DNA from: Rhytidiadelphus loreus
Taxonomy: Eukaryota; Streptophyta; Bryopsida; Hypnales; Hylocomiaceae
Length of the DNA stretch: 64,000 nucleotides
Assembly: GCA_947034895.1 (NCBI GenBank)
Contig: OX344763.1
Location: 82,789,093 to 82,853,092, forward strand
Direction of reading: 5' to 3'
The position numbers were made by a program, and so were the translations under genes. The notes beneath the pieces are model-generated. The model searched no databases. It worked only from the letters and a program-made list of their open reading frames with translations, and was not told the DNA's origin. Within the stretch, counting starts at the first letter, position 1, and the number at the start of each line of letters is the position of its first letter. Positions 24,565-36,149 of the stretch are shown in pieces.

Positions 24565-24825
24565 AAGGGATGTATAATTCATTATTCAAGTGTTCATGAT
24601 GAATTGTTACATGGAAGTATGTAACGGCAATTTATTTTTTGAATCTATCATTGTAATGCACATGAACTTAATGATGTTCAAAATATCATCAAGGTTTTTT
24701 GTTTTTTCAATAGTCAAGCACTATTGACTGAAATTACATTGTGTGCATCATTTTATGGATCAAGTATTACCTACAAAAATGTAATAGTATAATGCATCAA
24801 ATTTGGCTTCATGTACTGTTGTTTT

Positions 24826-25080
24826 ATGGATGTCCGCCCGTCCGCGCTGTCCGCCGTCCACGCAGTCCCATCCGCCGTCCGCGCCTTCCGTCCGCCGTCC
24901 GCGCGGACATGTCCACCGTCTGCGCCTTTCGTCCGCCGTCCGCCGTCTGTGCCTTCTGTCCGCCGTCCGCCCGTCCGCCCGTCGATCCGTCCGCCGACCG
25001 CGCCGACCACCCGTCCGCGTCGTCCGAACGGCCGACGGATGTCATCCGATGGACGCCGTCCACATCATCCGCGCGTCCCG
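24826..25080. repeat. Right subterminal GTCCGC array of the hAT element
   Basis: Dense GTCCGCC and CCGTCCGC motifs, the reverse complement of those at the left end, as expected for inverted subterminal binding-site clusters. Confidence 0.7.
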
Positions 25081-25224
25081 AAAATGTGGACATCCGAAAA
25101 ATGGACATGATTTTGCCCTGGACGTTGAAATTCGTCAACCCTGATTCAACCACTTCAGTCGCGGTTGGACCACTAACGAGGACACACTCCGCGGCACTCT
25201 CTTTTTGCGACCTACCGTTACTAC

Positions 25225-25728
25225 CTGATCAAACAAAACAAGAAAGAGATGTAGTTACCTATTGAAAGGTAGAATCAGGCAACCTACAAAACGAAGAAAA
25301 GCATTGAACCCCACTAAGCGACTGCAGAACCCCTTTGTTAAGTGATTGTTTGAGTGCCAACGGGCGGTGCACACTTCTAAGTTGTCCGCGTTGGGCACAA
25401 ACATGGACAATATCAATTCATTAGATACTACACGCATTGAAGAGAAGTGTGAAGTATATTTATTTCAAAATAATTTATGATACACCCAGTCTAACGGTTT
25501 TGTTGATCTCTAGCCGATTATATACAAGTACCAACTATATTCCGTTGCGATATCTACACTATGCTACAAACGCAGTTACAGAGTGGCAATTTGTCCACGC
25601 TTCACAATCGAAGACTATCCACTCCCTCCTGTCAGACAGAAGGAATTGACATGAGAGTCTTTCACTGGGAATATGAACATGATGGAAGACAAAACAAACA
25701 TCCATCACATCACATTCGACAGACTCAA
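25225..25728. other. Interval upstream of FCP1-like copy 2
   Basis: Should contain intron and first exon of FCP1-like copy 2. A 60-codon minus frame (25255-25437) ends here, but it does not resemble exon 1 of copy 1. I see no clear promoter. Confidence 0.35.
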
Positions 25729-27099
25729 TCATGAAATATCGTAGGGGTCTGATGATGGAGGGGAGTATACCTGACCGAATTCCAGGTTTTCGGCGTCCTC
25801 ATCCAAATATTCCCCGTAGTCTACAGTCTCGTCGTCGTCGTCCGGGGGATTTTCAAACTCAATCTCCACCTCTGGTACTTGCAGCTCAGTCGGAGGGGGG
25901 ATGGGATCTGGAACAACGTCATGCTCCTCTTGTGTCTCCAAGACCGACTCCGCTTGCGCCTCCAATGCAGGGGGCTCACTCAAATTATCCTCGCCTTGAA
26001 GATAATCCACAGCACTATCAGCTCCCTCTGTCCCAGTTCCAGGGGGAGCTCTCTCTTCCTGGATTTGTTGATCTAGTCTATCAACTAGAAGAATGCCCCC
26101 TTGGTCTTGTTCCATTGGAAGAAGAGAAGGGGGAGCAATATCGTCTTCGGCAGGTGGGAGAGGATCATCTTCGCCTCAAGGATAATCCTCAGCGATGGAA
26201 TCGGCGGTCTGCTGATCTGTGGCTTCTAAAGCACCACCAACGTCATGCGCATTAGGTTGAGAGGCAAAGGGATCTTGTGATCGTGTTCTCAGAGAAACAT
26301 TCTCTTCATGTAATTTCTCGAGTTCCCTTTTCAATGCCTCCTTCTTCGCCAGCTCTTCTTCCCTTCTTCTTGACTGCTCTGCCCTCTTGAAGGCCTTCTT
26401 CTCCTCTCTCTGCCTCCAGAAATCCTTGAGCTCCTGCTTCATAGGACGGAGAGGAACATGAGTTGGGTCTGAAGGCTCCCTGGACTCGCTAACATGGTCA
26501 GGGTGTGCCTCGGCAGATGCGTTTGGACCATGGGTTTCCTGTGACGGACCCGCACCACCATCATCCGAACCATCATAGTTGAAGTCCTCCATATCGGAAT
26601 AGGAGTCCTCCACGTCGTTGATGATGATGTCCAGTATGATCTTTTCTAAGGGCTTCTTTTCGATCTTCTTTTTCTTCCGCGTACCGGCTCCGGAGTCTTC
26701 GATTCCCTTCGAGGCGGATTCGGGGCCCTAGCCCTGTACGTGGGAGTCCTCCACATTTCCTCCTCGAACAATATTGTTGTTTGTTCCATATTCATTGATG
26801 CCGAGGTTGGAAGCACCCTCGTCACCAGAAAAATCGTGATCTGCCCTTGAGGCTCCCGCATTTCCATCAATTGAGACTCCGAGTTCACATTTGGAGTTTG
26901 AAGGTTACAAGGACACTCATAACCTAGAAGATATGGCGAGTTTTCATGGCAGAAATCGTTGATGTCTAATTTACTGCCATACTTCGCCATTTCTCGAAGT
27001 TTTTGGGATGCATGCCTGTCAGTAAGGCCATAATAATAGAGACCATATATCTGTAGAAGAACAAGCAGTCATTAAGACTCATTATCCACCCCTGAAAAT

Positions 27100-27120
27100 T
27101 TATCCTCGATTCGAGGATAA
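27100..27120. repeat. Dispersed palindrome, CCTCG form
   Basis: TTATCCTCG-ATT-CGAGGATAA, a perfect 9 bp stem, in an intron of the broken gene at 25729-30226. Confidence 0.9.
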
Positions 27121-27181
27121 CACACCAACATACAAGATACATTGAGGTAGCTAGCACATAATACAACACCAACAGACAAAA

Positions 27182-27240
27182 ATATCTTCGAGCCGAAGAT
27201 AACCAGCAATAAGACACTTTTATCTTTGAGTCAAAGATAA
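27182..27240. repeat. Two dispersed palindromes with paired arm changes
   Basis: The first is TATCTTCG-AGC-CGAAGATA (27183-27201). The second is TTATCTTTG-AGT-CAAAGATAA (27220-27240). Compared with the copy at 27100, both arms changed together, so the stems remain fully paired. Confidence 0.9.
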
Positions 27241-28770
27241 AGACAAGCAAAACATGGAGTCTCACCTTGGCAGCAATCATAAACTTTGAGTTTGTATAAA
27301 TGCCGATGACGTTTTCTCTAGTCACGGCAAAACTCTGGAGAATGTCAATATAGAACTCCATCCTGAGCTCACTCGCGTGGACTCTATATTTTGCCTCGGT
27401 ATTCTTCTGAAAATCCGTGTAGTAAGGAATGTCATCGGTGGCGTAGACCTTCTTTACTACATCCTTATATCTTGGCTCCCCGTCATCCCATTTCTTCATT
27501 ACAAATAGGAGCTTCACCGGGGGCGCCAACGCACGGTTGGTTGAGTTGTCCATCCTCTCGGCCTTACTTGGTAGGTAGGTGGACACCTTGACTTCGTACC
27601 CTGTCATCTTTGACACCACAAATTTCTTTGCCGCGCCCATGTCGTATGAATTTCCCACAATCCATAACCAAACATCCAGAGTAGACAACACCAGCTTCAG
27701 GTGATCTGTTAAAAAATTCAGCAATGGCAAGCACGGCGGACTGTCACCGGATCCTGGATTTGGTCTAGGGAGGACTCAAAAATCTATGACAGCGACACGA
27801 AGGTCTCTCATGACATAGGGCCACACTGGTCACAAGAGCTTGGAGATAGCATTGGTGACCCCGAATGAACACATTCCCTCCCACTGGCTCCACCTGCTTC
27901 TTCATCTTCAAGAAAGTTTTGAACATGTTATAGACCATCGACAATTTTGGGTTGTCCTTGTAGTCTATTGTTGTCTTCTTCTTTGCCTCATTGGTGAGGC
28001 GCTTAACGAAGAATTGGTTGGGCGGGGGCAGTTAGGAGGAAATCCCACGTTGCCGAGGAAAACATGTTGTTTCGCTTCCATTGCCTCCACGCCACGTCAA
28101 TGACTTCCCCATGTCTGTCCTTGAATTTCAAGGACTTATCGAGGGCCCTAAATTCCTCCATGATGACCTTCTTTCGCTTCTTCCTCTCTACCTAGTGCTT
28201 AGCTTTATAATTGTCCTCGCACAAGATCTTTGATGCGCCCACTGAGACCTTTGGGTAGTCCTGTGTGCGACCTTCTATTCTCCCAAGTAGATGGAGGACG
28301 TAATCCTTCAAATCAATATCTATAAAGTGTCCCATGTGCTTGAAGAACTCCCTCTTCAGTGAGAAATTCTTCTCGTTGAAGGTCTTCGCGCTCTTAAATG
28401 ATTTGCGCGTCAAGGGATCAATCAGTGATCCTTCCATGTGTTTTTGGAGGAACTCCTCCTACATCTGGTAAGTCTCATAGGCCAAGGTAATAATTCGAAT
28501 TTCATTCTTGACATCCGATGCGAGCTTGACCTGTGCTCCTTCCTTATCCGGGTTGATATTGCCATACCGGATCATGATAGCGTCAACAAAATCCTGTGAA
28601 GACGGATATTCAATGCAGTAAGTTCACTGCTCAATGCATACAGTTTCTCAGACCATGATCCTCAACTCGAGGATAATTGTGACAGAGATCACAGAACATA
28701 AAATTACAGATAACAAACCCTGTAGAGGCAATACATTAAGACAACTAGCTAGATCATGAACATATACATT

Positions 28771-28791
28771 TTATCTTTGCCTCGAAGATAA
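28771..28791. repeat. Dispersed palindrome in an intron
   Basis: TTATCTTTG-CCT-CGAAGATAA, with one mismatched pair. A weaker half-copy lies at about 28658. Confidence 0.8.
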
Positions 28792-30281
28792 TAGGACATA
28801 CCTTGTATGCTGCAAGGTTGTAGAAGGCTTTGTTTCGCCTCACCAATCCCTCATTCTCGATGTTGGTAGGCCGCTTAAGCTCCTTCCAAAACTGCTTGCA
28901 TGCGAAAATTTGGTTCCTCCATGTTAGCTGACTATGAACAAGGTGATTGGAGGCATTGCACCATTTTGAAATAGTTGTGAGTTGTTTCGGGTCTCTAGTC
29001 CAAACGATTACAGCCTCCCACGTCTGCAACTCAATCTTCCGAGTCTCACAGCATCCTCCTTATTGTAGGAGCTTGGTAGTAATGACACTATGCTAGCCAT
29101 TAATGATGTAGAAGCCTCCATTCTTGATAGAATCCCAATCCTTCGGATGCTCCTTCAGAAGTTTATTATTGGCATCTACAGGTGTCAAGCAAAGTTTTTG
29201 TCTTTGCTACTCAGAGCCAAGATGAACGAGGGTGTCTTTCATCTCAAACACCATTCTCATTTCTAGCTTCCGGATAATATATCTTTCTTTGGCCAGGAAG
29301 CATTGTTTGATGTTTACAGTGAAGATCTCGGGATGAAAAATGAAGCACTTGCCATTTTCCTTCCAAAAATCTGATTGATATGCTCCAGCCACTTCATGTT
29401 TTTCGATTGCCTTCTTATCTGTTGGCTTCCTTGGATTCACATTTGTGAGTATAGAACCTGAACTACCAACGGTTGCTGGACGAGTCTCTGCCACAGATTT
29501 CTTGCGTTTGTCACTCGGCTCGCCGGTACTGGTGTCCGGGTTCTTCCTCTTCGGGGCCTGAGCGCGGGCCGTTCCTCTCCCACTTTCTCTACTCCCTGTG
29601 CGGCCACGCACTCCTGACGTTGATTTGGTCTCAGCGGCAGTTTCCTACCTTTGTTGACCATGACCGTGACTCACTCGAGCAAGTCCTTTATGGACATGTT
29701 CCTTAGCGTGCTCTGTGAGCTTATAGAACATATACGCAATTTTCCTCGACATGGCCTTGGTGTTCCTTCTGAGCCAGGGGTGGTACCTTGAAATAAAATC
29801 TTCAACCAAGGTATCGAGGTTTGCCGAGTGCAAGTTGGCGATGAGGTTGTCGAAGTCGAAAACTCCCACAGTGTCATCTTCATGGCAAACAATGGAATGC
29901 GTATGCTTTGTTTCCCTCCCCACATTGTCGTACCCTTGTAGGGTGATGACAAGGTACTTGTCTTGGTGATTCTCTATGAGTGCGACCTTCTCACTTAGGT
30001 TCCAATTGACATACATCCCGTTGTCTTTTACTCGGTGACAGAGGTAGATGTAGTCCTTGGACTAGTTGACACCGAATGTCCAAGAGTCGACAACGGCTTT
30101 GAATTGCTAGAGCTTGCCGTAGAGCTCTGGCATCTCTGTTATGAAGGGCTCCTCATCCACCCACTTGTTGAATGGCTCCAGAAATGGGAGTGTAGCTGAG
30201 TAGTTAGAGTCAGAGTCTGCAGCCATGTTGGTACGAATCTGTACATAGCAAACCATGAAGATCAGAGTTGTAATTTGAATT

Positions 30282-31127
30282 TTATCTTCGCCTCGAAGAT
30301 AATAGATGAAAGATGTTTGGACTAATGTAATTCCACTCAGTAATGATCATGCCAAGCTAAACATCATAACAAAGGAGTGATCAATTTATTGATTTTATTT
30401 GTAAGTCAAAACTACAGTTCAATATCGTCGAGAAGAGGATAATCGTTTGTTATTCTCATTTCATTATATTATTTTCTTGGTTCTTCGAGTGTTTTTATCT
30501 TCGAGCCGAAGATAGCTGTTCAGTGCTTTTATTCAATTATATAATTCTGTGTTTTCTTTGGTTTATTTTATCCTTAAGCCGAGGATAATTGTTTCGTATT
30601 TTATTTTAAATAGTTCAGCCGACATTATTTCCTAGATCATATTTGAGAATGATAACTACGATTGAGTATCTTTGGGACGAAGATAATTCTCTACGCTTTC
30701 ATGGGCGTATTTTTTTTAGTTCTCATTCATTTTTAATCATTTGATTATGCATATGACATTGTCTTAATTATGATGATGTGATTTCTGTTATTGGATTATC
30801 CTCGATCTGAGGATAATTGTTTCTTATTTTAATATAATTGTGATATATTGGTATTATGTTTGTTTGTTGTTATCCTCGGGCCAAGGATAATTGTATCATA
30901 TTTTAATTCAATTATATTTTATTTGTGTTTTGTTCATTTGTGTATCCTCGACTCGAGGATAATGTTTTTGTTACTTACATTCATTGTTTTTCTTTAATCT
31001 TTGTTGTTTTTTATCCTCGAGTCGAGGATAATTGTTAGTCAAGTTTCATTACTCTTCTGGGTTCTTCACCTTTGTAGACTAGAGTTTTACGTTGTCCCGA
31101 TGATTATTATCTTCGACCCAAGGATAG
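30282..31127. repeat. Cluster of ten dispersed palindromes upstream of the broken gene
   Basis: Copies start at 30282, 30422 (weak), 30495, 30568, 30666, 30796, 30870, 30942, 31011 and 31107. 31011 (TTATCCTCG-AGT-CGAGGATAA) and 30282 (TTATCTTCG-CCT-CGAAGATAA) have perfect 9 bp stems. Spacing is irregular (about 70-130 bp) and the DNA between copies is not repeated, so this is not a simple tandem array. Confidence 0.9.
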
Positions 31128-32349
31128 TTTTGTTGCTAACTCATTTGTTTTGTTGCTAACTCATTAATAACTGGTGAGAATTTTGACAAAAACCCTAATT
31201 GTAATACTAATCATTTGGGCACACTCTGAATACAGATAGTGGCAAATACTATACCACACCAAGTAATCTCACATTCAATTAACACATGCAAAGAAACAGA
31301 ATTGAAATCACACATAGAAACCAACAGAAACAGCAATGGTAGAAACAACCAAGTACTAAAGACTTGCTCACCTTCAAATGATTCTAGTTTCACACTTCCT
31401 GTAGCAGATTTGAGAGTGACACAAAATTTCACAACACTTACACTTCCAAATCCAGTAGGTCCTGCACACATTACAAACCCTAATCAAAGAAGAAATGAAA
31501 AAAAACTTCACACTCTAACTCTAAAATCTAGGCCAGTCATAGTTGCATACTATGCAACAAGGTGAAGAATTCAAGAACAAGAACAACAGTAACAACAAAC
31601 TCAAAATGCAAAGAACAAAAACAATAAATGTACGCCCTAAATTCTAGAGCCTTGCACTAGAAAACAAAAAAACATTATACACAAAACAAGCATGGAATTC
31701 TTCTTACCAAAAATTCAGAATCTGTGTCACTGCCTCTAGAAACCTGAAGAAGAACTGAAAATGGGAATCAGATTTCTAAACCCTAAACCCCTACTCTCAC
31801 AAAAATCCGCACCTGTACTCGAAGAAATCCGCGCTTGCAGTCCAAAAAATCTGCGCCTACACTTGAAAAAATCCGCACTTGCACTCAAGCTCGAAGAAGC
31901 ACCCGTGCAACAAGCTCCAAAACAAACCCGCGGAACAAGCTCCTCATTCAAACCCGCGCGACAAGCTCTAAAACACCCGCACGTTAGTCGGAAGAAACAC
32001 CCGCGCGTATAAAACTGAAATACAGCGCGAAAACCTCTAGAACAACCGCGCGGTAGTGGGAAGAAACACCTGCATACAAACTGGTGGGGAGGGACGACTA
32101 GCCAAACTGGATTCCAAGCCTCCCCCGAACCTACTTTCCCTTTCCCAAGCTTTGGGCCATCACGAACCTACCTCATCAAACCTACGGCCCCTCCGAACCT
32201 ACTTTCCCTAGCTTTCGACCTCCCCGAACCTACTTTGCCAAACCTGCAAACTCTCAAAAATATACTTTGCCGAATGTACGTCGCCGGACCAACCTCCACA
32301 AAACCTACTTCTTCTAAGCTTCAGATCCTATACACGTATGTATTTTGCA
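31128..32349. other. Region with no confident gene; short direct repeats at 31797-31890
   Basis: A plus-strand frame at 31761-32012 arises from about 30 bp direct repeats of an AAATCCGC(A/G)CTTGCACTC type and is unlikely to be coding. 32080-32320 has repeated CCTACTTTCCC-like words. Confidence 0.5.
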
Positions 32350-35300
32350 ACCTCAAACAATGAGCGGGTCACCGAGGAAATCATCTATTTTGTCACCGTG
32401 TGAATTGTTGGCTTAAAAAAATGAAAATTTACTCAGTGGAAGACAAACTACTATAGATGATCGTTTCTTTCCACACAAATTCTAGAGGATGAATAGTTGC
32501 ATTTTTGTTCTACAGGGAGAGATTCCTTGTCATTCATTGACCAGAAAATGGCCTTTGGCATTGTTTATGGGCTAAAGAATGTAAGGGAACTTCATCCAAT
32601 TAAATTTTTACAGTTCCCTATTTTTCAAAGAAATGGCATTTGATTTTGAAGAATTGAAAATTCTACCACAAATTTTACCCCGTGACATTTGGACATTCTA
32701 AATGTTGCTTAAAAAAAAAATTAACTTTTGAATGCCAAGCTGGTCGTCGTGAAAATTATTTGTTTTATCACCATGTGAATTGTTGGCTTATAAAAATGGA
32801 AAAATACTAATCGAAAAACAAACTATTGTAGATGATCTTTCTTTTTCACCCTGGCTAAATTCTAGAAGATAAATAGTTACATTTGTTTGTTATTCATTGA
32901 CCAGGAAAAAGCCTTGGCGTTGTTTAGGGGTTAAGGTTTTAAGGAAGGCTAAAAATCCACATGATGGGAATAAGAGATGTTGAACACATGTATCAAACCA
33001 TTGTCCAAAGTGAATTTGATATCTTCCAATCCCATAATTCATCTCCTTTAGACTTTTTCATTTAATGTAGACTTTCCCTTACCCCAAAAATCGGGGATAA
33101 AAATCCATATCCATTGGTATTTTCCATAACAAATCTGAACAAATTTGAATAAAATTTAATCAATTGTATTTCTAATTTGTTATGTAAAAAACTTCTAAAT
33201 GACCAACGTGTTTTTTGAGCTTCTTGGAATTCACTCTAAGTTTCAAATGAATCAATTGAAGCATCTTTACAACTTGTATTCACAAACACAATTCCCAAAT
33301 TTCATACCATATTCAAAGCTTACATTACATTTTTGGCATTCTATATACTAAATTTTTTTATGAAATACAAAGTTTAGTAAATTTAAATAAACTTCTAAAG
33401 TATTGTCATGAATAAAAGAATAATTAAGTAATAAATTTTTTTCCATTTTTTTATTAAAAAATTATAAAGAACTTTTACATTACAGATGATTCTAACCCAT
33501 GAAGGTCTAAACACCATTTTTTAAAGATTCAACATTATAATAGGTATGAAATAACCATTAAATGGGACAAAAAATAAAATGTAGAATTTGAAAATATTTT
33601 GAACTTGAATTTATGATTCTTCTCTGAATTAATTTAATGCCATTTGTCTAAAACTTCACAACAAAACTTTAAAATTAAGTATTCTTGTTTTCTAGTTTAA
33701 AGAACTATTATTTCTGAATTCATGGAATAAAGTTTAGCTTAGAATGAGAAAAAAAATGAAACTTCTACATTTTTTTTCACTTCATTGTCTTCTTTAAAAT
33801 TCCATGATTGTTGTGCATTGAATTTAGTTTTTAAAGTACAAAGTACACTTGGCTTGTTTTATTTCTTAATTCTATGTTAAATAGTTTAAGAATTAGTTTG
33901 ATACAATATTTTGTTTATTGAAAAGTTATCATGACAAAATTATAAAAGTATAGCACTCAAGATTGTTCATAGTAGTTAGAAGATAGGCCTTTCATTCATA
34001 CATAACTAGCACTTTTTGAATAATTATATGGTTTAAGAACACAAGATGTAAAGAATTTCTAAAACTTGTAGAGTATAGTATTTTCATACAATTTAGGAAG
34101 TCATTGTATATGATACATTCTAATACATTCATTTCTAGGAGGTGAACCTCTCATGATGATTATTTATGAGACATTGAAGTGGTTCAAGTCTCTAAACCAT
34201 GATGGAGTTAATACTAATGATTGGTAGCAAATGAATGCAAAGTCCATCATTCATTTCAATGTACTAACAAAGTAGTTGCATTTGAAGCCAATTATGCTTC
34301 AAATCATGGCTTGGGAAGCCATGAAGGTGGACATCATGACTTCTTAGAACAAAGGTCTTTGAATTTTTTTACTCTGCTATTAATTACCATGCTTGTAAAA
34401 ATAGAGGTCCTACTTTGTATAGTTCAATTATCCTACTTTCTTTTTGAAATATTTTAAACATTTGTTTTTTATTTATTTCATCTTCATAAAAGATTTTGGC
34501 TTCTTTTTTATTGTACTTCTTTACAGTGTTGTGCAAATTTTAGGTTTTTCCCCCAAATCATTCTAATTTAAAAAACAATTGAATAGAATAATAAACTATG
34601 TTGAAGAATCATTATTCTTTCAAATTTTATCATAATTTAACTAGTACATTATTTTGTTGTTCTCCTGTAGTTATCCTCATTAAAATTTTAAGCTTCTGTG
34701 ATTTTAATTCTATAAAGTACAGCATCAATGGTTTCATTTCTTCTTTGGTTTCCAACGTACTTTACAAGAAGAATAGCAAATATTTAATGTGCTCCTCTAT
34801 CAATGCAAATTCCTTAGAATGTGTTACAACATTATAGAAAATAAAATATAACAAATACTACATTTTATACAATTGAATGTTATAAAATTCACAATTATAC
34901 ATTATTCTTTGTTTTGAAAAAAGAAGCTCAAAGTTGTGTATATTTTTTATGACATTATATTAGAGATTGTACAATATTTTGGGTAATTTTGAACGTGTAC
35001 GGTCATTTACAAGCCCACAAAATTGGAGATCATTTATTAGTTGACATAAATAATATTTGAAACAAAAAATATTATGTTTAATCATCCGCTTGTATTTAAA
35101 AAATATCCTAAACCCAATAAATTTTAAATAAGAAACATCCTTCAATTTTTTATTATTGGAATTTCAAAAACAAATATGAATTGTCAATATAATTTGCAAA
35201 ATCACATTGTTTAAGAACATTGAATTTGTGAACATGTAATTTACATTTCGTAAAGACTTTGTTGTTGCTCCTAAACCAATAAACTCTGAAGTCCTAAACC

Positions 35301-35630
35301 CTAAACCCTAAAAGCCCTAACTTCATTCCCTATTGAAAGCTTACATTAGGTACATTTCTGTTTATAGCCCTATACATTCATCTAAATCAGACATTAGAAT
35401 AAACTATTTTAAAAAGAAGGTTGTTTGGCGGCTAGTGTAAGAATTGCCAAATTTGCCAAATCCGAAATTCCGCTGTACTTTCAAAGAATATTTCCACATT
35501 TTCCGAGAAAGGGTGACTGCCAAAAATTCCACAAACTATGAATCCCCCTATTTAAATCTTAAAAAAATTGGTTAAGTCAGATCCCAATTCTAATAATGCA
35601 AAGCTCCTTTGTTGTTATTCATTGATGTCA
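32350..35630. other. AT-rich, gene-poor stretch with a diverged internal duplication
   Basis: About 220 bp at 32370-32590 recurs in diverged form at 32750-32945: both contain TGTGAATTGTTGGCTTA and, further on, TCATTGACCAG. Otherwise the interval has only short spurious frames. Confidence 0.6.
35293..35312. repeat. Interstitial telomere-like repeat
   Basis: Two and a half to three units of CCCTAAA, the plant telomere type. It is too short for a telomere and may be a promoter telo-box or an insertion scar. Confidence 0.7.
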
Positions 35631-36149
35631 TTATTTGGGCAATGAGAATGTCAACGGCCCCCTAATCCGAGGAGGTACTTCTTCCTTGCGTCCTGAAAAT
35701 CATGAAAAATTCAAATGCCGTTGTATTTCCTGCTCATATTCTCCCGCTAGTATGTGCATTGTCTCTCATCCTCAAGCACCTCATTTCCTCTCTCCTGTTT
35801 TCCAGTTTTCCCTCCTCCGCGGCCTCTTGCAGTCATTGCTACCGCACCGCCTTTCAACTTATGTTTTGCATTTCATTTACCTGTTTATGTGACTAGGTGG
35901 TTTAGTTTCGGATGGGTTGTCGTAAGTTCCTCTATTTCCTTTCTTCCCTTCTCATTGAATTCTAGATTCCTGCTGTTGCTCCTCAGTTTTAAGTAGAGGT
36001 GCATAGACCTACGATTCTTGGAGTATTGAGAATTCCGGTGTCACGTCTCAAATGTTGTCTTCTGTATGTTATGTTCGGTAAAGAACAACCGATTTTTACG
36101 CCGTAAATTTTAGAACTATACATTTATCTATCATATATATGCATGGCGG
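35631..36149. other. Interval before the palindrome array
   Basis: Overlapping open frames of 64-85 codons on the plus strand have no recognisable domain. They could be an upstream exon of the DUF7869-type gene, but nothing shows this. Confidence 0.35.

Larger units (their letters stand above)
17243..25143 (+). mobile_element. hAT-superfamily transposon, 7.9 kb, carrying extra genes
   Basis: The left end reads TAGGGGTGACAGGGCG. The right end read inward is CAGGGTTGACGAA, an 8-of-10 match in the first ten bases. An exact 8 bp duplication, ATTCAACC, flanks it at 17235-17242 and 25144-25151. YAGGG ends and an 8 bp duplication are hallmarks of hAT elements, and a hAT dimerisation domain is encoded inside (22954-24564). 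The element also holds a 377-codon frame (plus), a 494-codon kinase-like frame (minus) and three GC-rich GCGGAC/GTCCGC arrays, inverted between the two ends. It is inserted just before motif I of FCP1-like copy 2. The N-terminal and catalytic part of the transposase was not found, so the element is probably non-autonomous. Confidence 0.85.
12925..25224 (-). pseudogene. FCP1/NLI-IF-like HAD phosphatase, copy 2, split by a hAT element and element B
   Basis: Pieces in minus-strand order are: an exon from an acceptor (GATCAG) at 25224 to 25144; the hAT insertion; 17242-17083 with LNIMFDLNGVLCES; element B; then 13518-12925 with VVVWSSM and ILIDDSLQKG. Removing both insertions plus one duplication copy each makes the frame continuous and matching copy 1 (KWLNIMFDLNGVLC; KAVFVRPNVCKFLDEV). 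All three HAD motifs are present, and motif I is again DLNG, with Asn for the second Asp. The host sequence has its own TAG (17195-17197) and TAA (17189-17191) after motif I, in CTAGGGTTAAGGG. The gene is therefore dead independently of the insertions, or that stretch is an unrecognised intron. Upstream exon 1 was not found with confidence. Confidence 0.75.
25729..30226 (-). pseudogene. Possible methyltransferase-like protein with acidic C-terminal part, cassette copy 2 (broken, multi-exon)
   Basis: Probable start ATG 30226 (MAADSDSNYSATLPF). Exon pieces follow at 30226-29645, 29611-29207, 29029-28754, 28500-28030, 27730-27270, 27050-26646 and 26613-25729. In-frame TAGs lie near 30110, 30062, 28192-28194 and 26728, a TGA at 26176, and frameshifts occur. 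The 27730-27270 piece has GNSYDM, VSTYLPSK, LAPPVKLLFVMKKW, then ELRMEFYIDILQSF and a degenerate glycine-loop position. That order is reminiscent of N4/N6 DNA methyltransferase folds with motif residues lost. The C-terminal exons are acidic with a Glu/Lys/Arg coiled coil (REEELAKKEALKRELEK). Introns and upstream DNA carry the TTATCCTCG palindromes. It lies upstream of FCP1-like copy 2, matching the order in cassette 1. Confidence 0.4.

Noticed and set aside
31761..32012. 83-codon plus-strand frame
   Set aside because: Built on about 30 bp direct repeats without domain features; coding not supported.
35293..35312. Telomere or chromosome end
   Set aside because: Only two to three CCCTAAA units within ordinary AT-rich DNA.
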